This document shows, one piece after another, positions 1 through 10,899 of a DNA stretch of 64,000 nt. This DNA is from Simmondsia chinensis. Lineage: Eukaryota; Streptophyta; Magnoliopsida; Caryophyllales; Simmondsiaceae. Position 1 is the stretch's first letter. Each line of letters begins with the position of its first letter. The stretch lies in the NCBI GenBank assembly GCA_018398585.1, contig JAGTTD010000010.1, positions 31,164,638-31,228,637 of the forward strand, written 5' to 3'. A program made the position numbers and the translations under genes. Under the pieces are notes generated by a model. That model ran no database searches and was not told the DNA's origin. It was given only the letters and a program-made list of their open reading frames with translations.

Positions 1-1665
1 ACATTGGGTATGATACGTCATTTACCACTAATTGTTTAGAACTAAACCTGAATAAGCTCATTTCAAACCATTAAAACGAATCACACCCAGTGTATGATTC
101 AATTTCAGACCACTTACCCCTAATTACTTGAAAAAACAGCAAAAGTTAATTTTTGGCCATTATAACGTATCATACATTGTGTATGATAAGTCATTTACAA
201 CTAATTCCTTGAAATAAACCTGAATAAGTTCATTTTACACCATTAAAACGCATCATACCCAGTGTATGATTCGATTTCATCCCACTGTAACAGTAATTAG
301 TTAAAAAAACCAATAAAAGTTGATTTTATGCCATTAAACCTATCATACATTGTGTATGATAAGTCATTTACCACTAATTGTTTTAATAAAACCTCAAAAG
401 GTTCATTTTAGACCATTTCAGAGTATCATACCCAGTGTATGATTCGATTTCAGACCACTTACCCCTAATTACTTGAAAAAAACAGTAAAAGTTGATTTTT
501 TGCCATTATAACCTATCATACATTGTGTATGACAAGTCATTTACAACTAATTGCTTGAAATAAACCTGAATAAGTTCATTTTACACCATTAAAACACATC
601 ATACCCATTGTATGATTCGATTCAGCCCTCTGTAACAGTAATTACAAGTAAAAACCAGTAAAAGTTAATTTTTTGACATTATAACCTATCATACATTGTG
701 TATGATAAGTCATTTACAACTAATAGCTTGAAAAGAACCTGAATAAGTTCATTTTACACCATTAAAATGTATCATACCCATTGTATGATTCGATTTCATC
801 CCACTGTAACAGTAATTAGTTGAAAAAAACAGGCAAAGTTGATTTTATGCCATTATAACCTATCATACATTGTGTATGACAAGTCATTTACCACTAATTT
901 CTTGTAATACACCTGAATAAGTTCATTTTACACCCTTAAAACGCATCATACCCAGTGTATGATTCGATTTCATCCCACTGTACATCTAATTACTTGAAAA
1001 AAAACAGCAAAAGTTGATTTTATGCGATTATAACCTATCATACATTGTGTATGATAAGTCATTTACCGCTAATTGTTTTAATAAAACCTGAAAAGGTTCA
1101 TTTTAGACCATTTCAGAGTATCATACCCATTGTATGATTAGATTTCAGCCCACTGTAACAGTAATTACTTGAAAAAAATAGCAAAAGTTAATTTTTTGCC
1201 ATTATAACCTATCATACATTGTGTATGACAAGTCATTTGCCACTAATTGCTTGAACTACACCTGAATAAGTTCATTTTATACCATTTTAACTCATCATAC
1301 CCATTGTATGATTCGATTTCATCCCACTGTAACAGTAATTAGTTGAAAAAAAAAGCAAAAGTTGATTTTATGCCATTATAACCTATCATACATTGTGTAT
1401 GACAAGTCATTTACCACTAATTGCTTGGAATACACCTGAATAAGTTCATTTTACACCATTAAAACGCATCATACCCAGTGTATGATTCGATTTCATCCAA
1501 CTGTACATCTAATTACTTGAAAAAAAACAGGAAAAGTTGAGTTTATATCATTATAACCTATCATACATTGTGTATGATAAGTCTTTTACCACTAATTTCT
1601 TGTGATACACCTGAATAAGCTCATTTTACACCATTAAAAGGAATCATACCCAGTGTATGATTTTA
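1..1665. repeat. Tandem satellite, about 174-bp monomer, 10 copies visible
   Basis: The motif ATCATACATTGTGTATGA recurs with starts near 169, 342, 515, 688, 862, 1037, 1211, 1385 and 1560, plus a cut copy at position 1, so the spacing is 173-175 bp. A second, related palindromic motif (ATCATACCCAGTGTATGAT) lies between successive copies, about 83 bp after and 90 bp before the first. Each monomer is therefore a diverged dimer of two half-units of about 87 bp. The array runs off the left edge, so its true length is unknown. The right end degrades near 1665. No coding potential. Confidence 0.93.
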
Positions 1666-2263
1666 TTAATTGCTTCAAGCACACCGAAACAAGGTCTGGG
1701 AGGGAAGAAGAAGAAAGGGCAAATTTGGAAATTATATTTTTTTTTTGACAAAAAAAAATTCAAAAGGAAAAAAAAAATGAAGAAAAGGAGAGTGAAAGGT
1801 CAAAAAAGTGTACTTTTGCCTGTCTTGCATTAAATGAGGAGAGAGAAAGAGAGAGAGAGAGAGAGGACGGATGAAGGGGGGGGGGGGGGGTGAGGTGGGA
1901 GGGCATTTTTATCCAAAAGAGTCTATTTATGGTTAAAGGGGTCTAAAAAACATTAAGGGGGGGCTGGGGGGTCCAATCCGTACGATTTTTCCTAATTTTT
2001 TAAAATTAATACTCTCTTTCTCCTTTCTCTCCCTCATCTCTCTCTTCAATTGTTTGTCATTCACATTGTACGAATACGCAGCCTGCGTCCGGTCTCCTCT
2101 ACAGTTCCAGCCAATTAGTCAACAAAAAACTAAATAAGCAACAGGTTTTTAATAATCTTAGCCCTTATTTTTTTAATGGGAAATTACAATAATTAATAGA
2201 TCTGTCTCATTTGCCACCATCTTTCTAAATTTTTTTACAATTGATGACTAAATTTTAATCAAC
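1666..2263. other. Low-complexity purine-rich spacer, no gene seen
   Basis: After the satellite comes an A/G-rich stretch with poly-A runs, a (GA)n microsatellite around 1843-1864 and a run of about 14 G near 1877-1890. AT-rich sequence with a CT-rich patch near 2010-2045 follows. No open reading frame or recognisable transposon end was found. Confidence 0.6.
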
Positions 2264-2817
2264 AATTTGAGCGCATAGTGAAAGAATTAGGGGAACGGAA
2301 AGATTCAACGGCCTTCCTTTTAATTTTGTTAATCTCTAATAAAAATTACAGGGGAAATGATAAAGTTTATCCTAATTCTCACACTTGAGAATAAAAGAAG
2401 CAAAACTCATTTCTAAAACAATTGACCTCTAAAACACCATAATTCCTCTTATATTTATAGAGGAGCTAATTGACTCTAGTTAAAATTCTAAGAGATAAAT
2501 AAAATACAAAAGATAAATATAAATACTAAGGATAAACATAAACACCTAAAATATAAATATAAAGATTCTGAAATATAAAATAAATCTAATCCTAGTAGAA
2601 GTCAAACCCCAATTAAAACTCAATCTCTAATCTTCACCGCGTACCATCCCTGCTGCCAACTACCCTTGCCGCCAACCCGTATCCTACCAAGTAATGCGCC
2701 ATTCAGGGACACGAGGCAACCTCTTCTCATCTTTTCTTGGTGTCCTCTTCGTGCCTACTCTCAGCTTCAAGGACTTGCACATCGAGATCCGCTAACGAGT
2801 ATTTGGCGGCTGCAACA
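2264..2817 (-). repeat. Gypsy LTR copy 1 (family G1, minus strand)
   Basis: This is homologous along its length to the LTRs at 3627-4199 and 4905-5469. Shared landmarks include the block of AAGATAAATA repeats and the GCGTACCATCC segment. The left edge (GAGCGCATAGTG) is a decayed version of TGATGCAGCGCGTAGTGG. The right edge GCTGCAACA corresponds to GCTGCATCA of copy 2. Read on the minus strand it starts after a purine-rich stretch (ACCGGGAGAAAA), which fits a 3' LTR behind a polypurine tract. Confidence 0.75.
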
Positions 2818-3626
2818 TTTTCTCCCGGTTGGAAAAAATTCGCCTTCGAATTCTCCAAGGGATCTTCCCGGCTGATCTCGTCATGTAGAGCCTCCTTGCT
2901 CCAGCCACCATTATAGCCCCTAGTAACCAACTCCCCCTTCTCGGTAGGGTTTCTTCAGGAACTTTGTTGTGCCGGCATTGCACTTCCCTTGTTGGCGATA
3001 AGCTATACGCCGTCCCAACAGGACACAACCCCTTCGATAGACCCCCAACCTTAACCGGCACCTCCTCCTCGGCATTGATGGGCTCGTCATATGTGGGCTC
3101 ATCAAATATGAGCGGAGAAGATAAATCAAGATGTGGTGCCCCATCAAAGATAAGTCCCCCGCTTGTGACGTCTAATGGTGTAGATGCCAACTCGAACAAG
3201 CGAACTTCGTCCTAAGTTTCCTCCACCACTATGACGGTTTTCTCTTCTTCAAACTCCGGGTTCTTAATCTAGAGACCGGATTCCCACCTTCGATCGTCAA
3301 AATCGTCTACATCTCCGGTAAAAGGCTGAGCTCTCCTCTGCCTTTGGTTCGGTAGCTTAGCAGCCGAGAACGGATTCTGAAAGCCCTCGTCCGTGTCATT
3401 ATTAACACCTGATGTTAATGGGCGTTGGGGCTAGGCTCCCAACTCCAATCCGAGATTTGCCTCTAGTTGAATCAAGCAACTCCTGATTCGCTGGAATCTT
3501 GCTTCCAAGTCCTTGAATCTCCGCTTGGTCTGCCGTAGAAAATCTCGATTAAAAACGTTTCCGATGGCAGCGTACCTCGGCCGCCCATGGGTCATATTGG
3601 AAGTTGTTCTGAGCTCTGATACCAAC
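2818..3626 (-). pseudogene. Short internal region of a non-autonomous gypsy element (gag-like remnants)
   Basis: This 0.8-kb internal segment lies between two LTRs and reads on the minus strand. From the primer binding site inward it encodes a gag-like start (MTHGRPRYAA, then a stretch ending in LRQTKRRFKDLEARFQRIRS). Fragments follow (LIFDEPTYDEPINAEEE) and a tail with the element's typical pre-LTR wording (RRIFSNREKML). The same wording recurs in the 60674-63886 element (IFDEPIYEEEE), so both belong to one family. Protease, reverse transcriptase and integrase are absent, so it can only have moved with proteins supplied by another element. Stops interrupt the frame near 3215 and 3430. Confidence 0.65.
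3613..3624 (-). other. Primer binding site, initiator Met tRNA
   Basis: The minus strand reads TGGTATCAGAGC, the standard complement of the 3' end of initiator methionine tRNA in plant LTR retrotransposons. It lies two bases inside the LTR end at 3627, which fixes the minus orientation of this element. Confidence 0.9.
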
Positions 3627-4199
3627 TGATGCAGCGCGTAGTGGAAGATTTATTGGAGCGGGGAGGTAGGTGCAACGGCCTTCCTTTAATTTTATTAATC
3701 TCTAATAAAAATTAGAAGGGGAAGGATAAAATTCATCCTAATTCGCACACTTGAGAATAAAAGAACCAAAACTCATAAAATATTTATAAAATAATTGATC
3801 GCCTAAAGCACCATAATTTCTCTTATATTTATGGAGGAGCTAATTAACTCTAGTTAAAATTCTAAAAGATAAATAAAATACAAAAGATAAATAGAAATAC
3901 TAAGGATAAACATAAACACCTAAAAGATAAATATAAAGATTCTAAAATCTAAAATAAATCTAATTCTAGTATAAGTCCCCAATTAAAACTCAATCTCTAA
4001 TCTTCACTGCTATCTTCACGGTGTACCATCCATGCCGCCTACTACCCTTGCCGCCAACCCATATCTTGCCAAGCAATGCGTCATTCACGAACGCGAGGCT
4101 GCCTCTTCTCATCTATTCTAGGCGTCCTCTTCATGCCTACTCTTGGCTTCAACGACTTGCTCATCAAGATCCACCAAGGGGTACTTGGCAGCTGCATCA
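3627..4199 (-). repeat. Gypsy LTR copy 2 (family G1)
   Basis: The LTR is 573 bp with perfect 9-bp inverted termini, TGATGCAGC at 3627 and GCTGCATCA ending at 4199. The primer binding site abuts it at 3613-3624. On its other side, on the minus strand, is the purine-rich GAGGAAAGAA preceded by the conserved GAATTCTCTCCAA. This one LTR therefore serves as the 5' LTR of the left unit and the 3' LTR of the right unit. Confidence 0.88.
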
Positions 4200-4904
4200 T
4201 TCTTTCCTCGTTGGAGAGAATTCGCCCTCAAATTGTCCAAGGGATCTTTCGGGTTAATCTCGCCATGTAGAGCCTCCTTGCTCCAGCAGGCTTTATAGCC
4301 CCGGTAACTAACTCTCCCTTCTCGGTAAGGCTTCTTCAGGAACGCCGTCTTGCAGGCGATGCTCTTCCCTTATTGGCGGTAAGCTATACGCCATCCCAAC
4401 AAGACACAGCCCCTTCGATAGACTCCCAAACATCATCGACGCCTCCTCCTCGTCATGGATGGGCTCGTCATATGTGGGCTCGTCATATATGAGCGGAGAA
4501 GATAAATCAAGATATTGTGCCTTATCGAAGATAGGTCCTCCACTGGTAACGTCTAATGGTGTAGATGCCAACTCAAACTCGCCAACTTCGTCCTAAGTTT
4601 GCTCCACCACTATGACGGTTTTCTCTTCTTCAAACTCCGGATTCTTAATCCAAAGACCGGATTCTGAAAGCTCTTGTCCGTATCATTATTAGCACCTAGT
4701 GTTAATGGGCGTTGGGGCTGGCTCCAATTCAGGATTTGCCCCAGTTGAACCAAGCAACTCTTGATTCGTTCTAATCTCACTTCCAAGTCCTCGAATCTCC
4801 TCTTTATCTGCCGTAGAAAATCTCGGTCAAAAACGTTTATGACGGCGGCGTACCTCGGTTGCCCATGAACCATATCAAAAGTTGTTTTGAGCTCTAATAC
4901 CAAT
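4200..4904 (-). pseudogene. Second short gypsy internal region (gag-like remnants)
   Basis: This is a 0.7-kb homologue of 2818-3626. Minus-strand translation gives MVHGQPRYAAVINVFDRDF near the primer binding site. Further in are SSPLIYDEPTYDEPIHDEEE at about 4450-4510 and GLCLVGMAYSLPPIREEH. Compared with the left unit it lacks about 100 bp around the LRRRAQPFTG-like segment. There are no pol domains. The frame is open for about 100 codons from 4915 (counted from inside the LTR) and 87 codons from 4571, with stops between. It is a deletion derivative, not an expressed host gene. Confidence 0.65.
4891..4902 (-). other. Primer binding site, one mismatch
   Basis: The minus strand reads TGGTATTAGAGC, one base away from the initiator Met tRNA complement seen at 3613-3624. 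It lies two bases inside the LTR that begins at 4905. Confidence 0.8.
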
Positions 4905-5469
4905 TGATGCAGCACGTAGTGGAAGATTTATGAGAGCGGAAAGGTTCAACAGCCATCTCTTTAATTTTATTAAACTATAATAAAAATTTCAAGAGGAAGA
5001 ATAAAATTCATAATAATTCTCACTTTTGAGAGCAGAAGAACCAAAACTCATAAGCTATTTCTAAACAATTGATCCCCTAAAACACCATAATTCATCCTAT
5101 ATTTATAGAGAAGGTAATTGACTCTAATTAAAATTCAAATTCTAAGAGATAAATAAAATATAAAAGATAAATATAACTACTAAGGATAAACATAAACACC
5201 TAAAAGATAAATATGAAGATTTTAAAATATAAAAAAAATCTAATCCCAGTATAAGTCAAATCTCAGTTAAAACTCAATCTCTAATCTTCACCACGTACCA
5301 TCCATGCTGCCTACTACCCCTTGCTGCCAACTCGTATCCTGCCAAGTAATGCGCCATTCACAGATGCGAGGCTAACTCTTCTCGTCTATTCTTCGCGTCC
5401 TCTGCACGCCTATTCTCGGCTTCAACGACTTGCTCATCAAGACCCGCCACGGGGTACTTGGTGGCTGCA
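4905..5469 (-). repeat. Gypsy LTR copy 3 (family G1), right end truncated
   Basis: It begins with TGATGCAGCACGTAGTGG and follows copies 1 and 2 for about 565 bp. It stops being homologous at GGTGGCTGCA, where GCTGCATCA would be expected. The sequence beyond 5470 is unrelated, so the terminal bases are lost. Confidence 0.8.
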
Positions 5470-6079
5470 CCGCAACTGCATATGAAAGTTATATTACTTG
5501 TATACAAAATTAATGAATTATTTAATCTACTAGATTTTCCATTTAAAATGGAGAGATATTTCAAAAAATTAGCCATATAATTGGTTCTTCATCCTAATTA
5601 TCACCTATAATTCAAGAAAGCGGCAATCAATCAGAGAACACTTTCACTGGCAACAATACATAGACGTATAATTTTATTTCGCTATATAGGTATGTTCATA
5701 TTTTTAATTTTCAAATTGACTTTATGTTATATATACACATAATTATTATTATTTTATTTTTGTTTTAATTTTTATTTTTTTATAATTTGGACCCCGCATC
5801 GTTAGAGTTCAGGACTCGCCACTGTTGAGTGGGCTTGCTAGGCACATACGAGCTGGCGGCCGGCTTTGCCGCATTGAGTCGACACGGCACGATGGGGTTT
5901 TTTCGGACTCATGATTTTATGATTACATCCATTTAATTGTGGAGTCGTTGCGGGACGTCGAAACAAGGGAAATTTGCTTCCTAGCAAAAGAATCTAGGCT
6001 CGAGGCATTGACAGCAATGATATTCCCCCACTCTAACTTGTTCGCCTTCTACTTGGGGTAACATATAAGAAAAAGAAAG
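5470..6079. other. Unclassified spacer with a GC-richer island
   Basis: 5470-5780 is AT-rich with no frame of note. 5788-6060 is clearly richer in G+C than its surroundings (GAGCTGGCGGCCGGC region) and may be a scrap of an LTR-element leader, but I recognise no domain, primer site or terminus. Confidence 0.4.
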
Positions 6080-6425
6080 AACAATCAAAATAAAAGAAAA
6101 ATGTTGATTTGATGTCTTTTGGGTGAAGATGTGCTTCTCTTCGTAAAGGGATGTGTCTCTTCATGAAAAAGACACTTATAAACTATAAATACCCTCTCTT
6201 TTCTTATGTTTAAATGATAATTAAAAACATAACTTGAGAAAATTATGTTGAAAAGATTATTCTCTTGTTTACATCTCGATTATCTTTCCTTTTTATACTC
6301 TATATCACATTGGTTATTAGTTTTCATTGTATCCCCGAGACTATTTTTTTAAGGATAGTGGCTCGCGACACGCCTTGAAGCCTGAGACTATTAATTGATA
6401 TCCGTTTTATATGATTTACCTAACA
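6080..6425 (+). repeat. 5' LTR of decayed copia A
   Basis: This matches the split LTR at 12659-12793 plus 17771-17981 from the GTCTTTTGGGTGAAG region through CTATAAATACC (TATA-like) to the end GATTTACCTAACA at 6425. The first bases are poorly preserved, so the 5' boundary is approximate. The bases right after it (ATCTTAAG) recur after two other copia LTRs in this window, in place of the usual TGGTATCAGAGC. Confidence 0.72.
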
Positions 6426-6550
6426 ATCTTAAGAATTATTTTCTTCTATGAAAGTGGCTTCTTCTCTTCGGACAATGATGGCGAACTTTATGAAATTGAT
6501 GTAAGAGGTTGAGAGAGAGAAATGGATTTCTTCTTGGATCTTTCTTTATA

Positions 6551-6613
6551 GAGTTTTTTTTGTATTTTACCACCTATATTTTATACTATCTAGCTTTCAA
6601 CCACTTAACTTTC

Positions 6614-6644
<31 letters not shown>

Positions 6645-8936
6645 TGCTTTTAGCCACCTAAAGTAAATTTCTGGTAGCAAATAACCATCATTTGACAACT
6701 CTATTGGAAAAACGGAATATTCCATCCAATTTTGAAATATTCTGTGTTCTTTCCCTGTATTTTATGATTTCTAACTTTTAACCATCTATATTTTATTATA
6801 TATAGCTTTTAACCCCTGCATTTTATAATTTCTAGCTTTCAACCAACTTTATTGTATGATACATAGCTTTTAACCACTTGCATGTTATGATATATGACTT
6901 TTAACCACATGTATTTTATTATTTCTAGCTTTTAACTATCTGTACTTTATGATATATAGCTTTTAACCACTTAATTTTTTTCTTAACCACATATTTCAGA
7001 AACATTCTCGAAAATCTGTGTGTTAACACATAGATTCTGTGTGTTAACACACAATCTTACCTCTGTGTTGAGACACAATAATTATGGCCATTACTTCGTG
7101 CGGGTTTTTTATAATTTTTGTAAAATTAATTTAGTTTATTTTGAAAGGTTGTGTCCCTTGATTAAAGACATGTTTAATAATATGTGTCTCTTTCTAAAAG
7201 GCACATGGATTTCTATTTATGTCATAACATGTGTGCAAACAAGAATTTGTACTAGACCTAAATACAAACATATGTCATAACCTGTAAAAATTGAATAACA
7301 AAAATATGTTGAAAATGTATCCTATACGTATAAAAGCTATACATGTCCATAAGCTTACATAAATCTTCAAGATGCAAAACTTCTTACCAGTCATGCCTAA
7401 TCATCTTTACGTAATAGTATAGTAACAAAAAAAAAACCACCAATAACCACCAACATCAAATATATCCCATACGTATGGGCCGGAGTGCAGGGCGATGAAA
7501 CAACAGCACACACAGAAGATGAAGGTGGCGGAGATGAGAATGCTGAGGTGGATGTGCAGACACACGAGGAAGGATAGGATCAGAAACGACGTTATAAGAG
7601 GCAAATTGGGCGTAGCCCCCATTGAAGATAAATTGAGGGAGCAACTTTTGAGGTGGTTCGGACATGTTAGAAGGAGACTGGACAACGCTCCAGTAAGGAC
7701 ATGCGAACAGCCCCTTACTACACTAGGCAGGAGAGGAAGACCCAGGCCAAAGAAGAGATGGTTGGAGACGATCTGACAAGACCTCACCCACCTAAACCTT
7801 CGAGAAGAGATGGCCTTAGATAGGGCCCAATGGAGGGCTAGTATAGGGGTTATAGATGCTCCAGTTAGAGTAGGGTAGTCTAGCTTACTAGTGCTAGGCC
7901 TTGACTTCCTCCTGGCGCACTTAGGTTGTGTACTTGCTCTCATGAGCTACTACGTGCTTACCTATCCTGTGATTTTCTTTGATTTCTTTGATTTCTACGT
8001 GTTCTGGCTTGCTTTGAGTTTGTTGTTTTGCTCGCGGTGTGTTTTGCCCTACTCATGCTTTGACGCTCTCTTGCTGCCAGGTTACATGCTCTATGCTGCG
8101 GACCAGCTTGTCAGGCTTCTCAGGTTGGGGGTTCTCGAAAACAGCCTCTTTCAGGGTAGCCCCTTGAAGGGGGAAGGCGGCGTACATCTACCCCCCCCCC
8201 CCCCCCCCCCCCCTCTCTCTCTCCTCTCAGACTCTACTTTTGCGGGAGGCCTTGTAGGCACTGGGTTTGTTGTTGCTGTTGTTGTTGTATCACATAATCA
8301 TCGATTCTATTTGACAATAAAAAGTAAGGCTATCGAAAAAAGAAAAAAAAAATTAATCAGTTTGACAACAAATCTTCCAGTGTGGCTTTTTATTGTTGGT
8401 AAGGCCTGTCATCACAACGATCTCAAACGACCATTATTATTTTCAAATTACTTCATTACGTTTAGCGACCGTAAAATTACTATCTCAAAACTTAGGTTAT
8501 TAATATGTAATTTATTCTAAAGTACAGGTGGTTAAAAGGTATATATCATAAAATATAGGTTGTTGAAAACTAAAAATAATAAAATATGGGTGTTTAAAAG
8601 ATATATATCATAAAATATAGGCAGTTAAAGACTAAATATCATAAAATAAAGGTCACTAGAAGTTAGAAATCATAAAATACAGGTGATTAAAAGCTATATA
8701 TCATAAAATATATGTGGTTAAAATCTAAAAATTATAAAATACAGTGAATGAACACAGAATATTCCAAAATTGGATGAAATATTCCATTTTTCTAATACAG
8801 TTGTCAAATGGCGGTCATTTGCCACCAAAGAATTTTTTAGGTGGTTAAAAGCAAAAAAAAAAAAAAAAAAAAAAAATATTAAGTGGTTAAAAGCTAGATA
8901 GTATAAAATATAGGTGGTAAAATGCAAAAAAAATTG
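6551..8936. mobile_element. Foldback (MULE-like) DNA transposon, 2,386 bp
   Basis: The outer ends are inverted repeats of roughly 400 bp: left 6551-7000, right 8520-8936. Each carries tandem units of about 34 bp built on a GTATTTTATGATATATAGC-type wording, with inner stretches such as ATATTCCATCCAATTTTGAA matching in inverse. The element is flanked by an exact 9-bp duplication TTCTTTATA at 6542-6550 and 8937-8945. Nine-base target duplications with long inverted ends are typical of Mutator-like elements. No transposase is present. The interior holds a LINE fragment (7470-8288) and short TGTGTTAACACA palindromes at 7015-7075. It is non-autonomous and inserted inside copia A. Confidence 0.87.
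7470..8288 (+). pseudogene. RTE-type LINE 3' fragment (C-terminal end of reverse transcriptase ORF plus 3' UTR)
   Basis: The reading frame at about 7475-7880 gives the C-terminal wording common to plant RTE-type non-LTR retrotransposons: VAEMRMLRWMCRHTRKD, IRNDVIRGKLGVAPIED, LRWFGHVRRRLDNAPVR, RGRPRPKKRW, then LREEMALDRAQWRASIGV and a stop near 7880. One in-frame TGA after LETI breaks it. The catalytic reverse transcriptase and endonuclease are missing, as expected for 5'-truncated LINEs. The 3' UTR (about 8110-8288) contains GAAAACAGCC, GGGGGAAGGC, GCGTACATCT, a run of 23 C (8191-8213), and ends in GTTGTTGCTGTTGTTGTTG. This tail is shared with the three SINEs in the window. Confidence 0.85.
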
Positions 8937-8945
8937 TTCTTTATA

Positions 8946-10880
8946 TAAATCGCTAAGGATTAAGGTTTGTTTTCATATTCAAATATATGTTAAATCATGA
9001 AGTTCTCACGATGTTTGAAAATTGTTGTTTTTTGCTTTGTTGTTTATGTGCGGAAAAAAGTTTATATGTGGTGTTAAAACCAAAGTTGAGAACTCATGAT
9101 CGGAAAGCTAGACATAATTTTGATGTGGTTTGTATCATGAAGTTCTTGGATCAAGTGATGAATATTATGATAGTTAAAATTGAATTTCATAAATTAAAAA
9201 AAAAAAAAAAGGGGGAATGAAGATGATTATTAAATAACCGCATGAAAATAAATTGAAAAGAAAGAAAAAAAAAAAAAAAAATGAAGCAAGTTCGAGTAGT
9301 GCAATGGGGTCGAACATGCGTCCGCCAAGGATAAAGTAGAGGCACTTAGCCATTGATCCCAAGTGACACTTTATGCATTAATTTAACAAAGAACATACAT
9401 TACCAATGCTTGATTTTGGCATCATGACAACCGCAAGCATTTGGCGGTTCAAATCTGGCATTTTATTAATTAATTCAGATCATAAGTAAAGTAAAATTAA
9501 GAATACATCCTTGTAAAGAACAGATAATATGAAAAACCTATTTTGGGTGGTTGTTAAATTCAGACATTTAGGCGATGTCAAAAAGGAAAATTCTTATTGG
9601 ATGGTTGTTGAAACCAGGCATCAAAGCGATGCCAAAACTAATAATACAACTTAAATGAATTTTGAATACATGCTTGTTAAATTTTTATTATCAATTGATA
9701 ATATGGAAAAGGTTGAAGGGGTATGCATATATATGATAATATTGTATTATTTTATGAAATTATTGCTTATACATGCTTGTTAAAAGCCAATTCAAGTGCT
9801 CTTAAAATTATATGTGATTTTGTATGCCAAATGCACATACCAAAAGAAATATATCTTGTGAAGATGTATCATATCTATAAGATCACATCTTATGTATGTG
9901 TGTATGTAAAAATGTACTTATTCGCGCTTTAGTTTGTGGTATATATTATATCATGCCATTATTAAAAATTTGGGTGTACAATTATAAGTAGAAAGAAATA
10001 ACAGGTTTTTCATGGACTATAAAAAAATATTCATAGTTTAACTTCATAACATGAGTATGTAATTGAGTAAAGGAAATTAAAGGTAAAATAATGATAAACA
10101 AAAATTTGATTTTTATTGTTGAGATCTGCATGTTTACTTTGCAATGTAATGCCCACTGAATATTGCATGCGTAAAAGCTGACACTAAAGTCAAACACTTC
10201 TGTGTGGTCGATGATACATGCTTGTAATGATTGATTGATAGTGACTTGTTTAACTTCCATGAGGCATCAAATTATGGATACATGATTGTTACAAATTTGT
10301 AAAAAAGTATAACCATGATTATAATTCTTAAAGAATCATGATGGTTGAAACAAAGTATTAATTATGTATTATGTATAGTAAATTCATTGTTTTATGAATT
10401 TGTAATATGAACAACAATTAGATTGAGGTTTACTGCACGTATGTTCATAACTATGAAAAGAATTTGATATAAGCATGTATATATATGATCATAGAATTAC
10501 AAGATTAATACATGTACGATTAATGTAATTAATTCATGCATGTTCATATATGTGAAATACAATTTAGGTATAAGCATGGATGTTAGTGCAGTTATGCAAT
10601 TAATGCATGTATGCATGTTAATGTAATCATGAATTTTTGTGATTTCAATATGTAAACATGAATGTTATATGTTTACTTGGTGAACACGAAGGTGGTTTGA
10701 ATTTAAGTGAAATTAAAAATTGTGGATCATGACAAAGTTATGTGATACTTGATGTTATATGTATATTGGATCATGAAAGGAAAAAGTTATGTACTTATTT
10801 CATATTGATCCAACGATGCCATGAATATTAAGACACTTGAATTGACTGTAGTTTATATACAATTATTACATGAAAAATAA
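8946..10880. other. AT-rich interior of copia A, no gene seen
   Basis: No protein domain is recognisable. Poly-A stretches lie near 9190-9290. Variants of ATACATGCTTGTTA recur (about 9668, 9768, 10213, 10279), and ATGCATG words cluster at 10440-10640, giving a loosely periodic texture. It probably represents leader and gag of copia A decayed past recognition; that is inferred from position only. Confidence 0.45.
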
Positions 10881-10899
10881 TTATGGTATGTGATTAATT

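Noticed and set aside
1..1665. CRISPR-like repeat array
   Set aside because: The whole 174-bp unit is repeated, without unique spacers, in a plant genome context; it is a satellite.
3613..3624. tRNA gene end
   Set aside because: TGGTATCAGAGC-type sequences here sit directly beside LTR ends and are primer binding sites; no tRNA body is present.
5788..5797. Possible primer binding site TGGACCCCGC
   Set aside because: No LTR end lies next to it, and no tRNA match could be established.
7891..8520. 209-codon hydrophobic frame, possible membrane protein
   Set aside because: It runs through the 3' UTR of the LINE fragment and its poly-C tract (giving a run of prolines); composition explains the frame.
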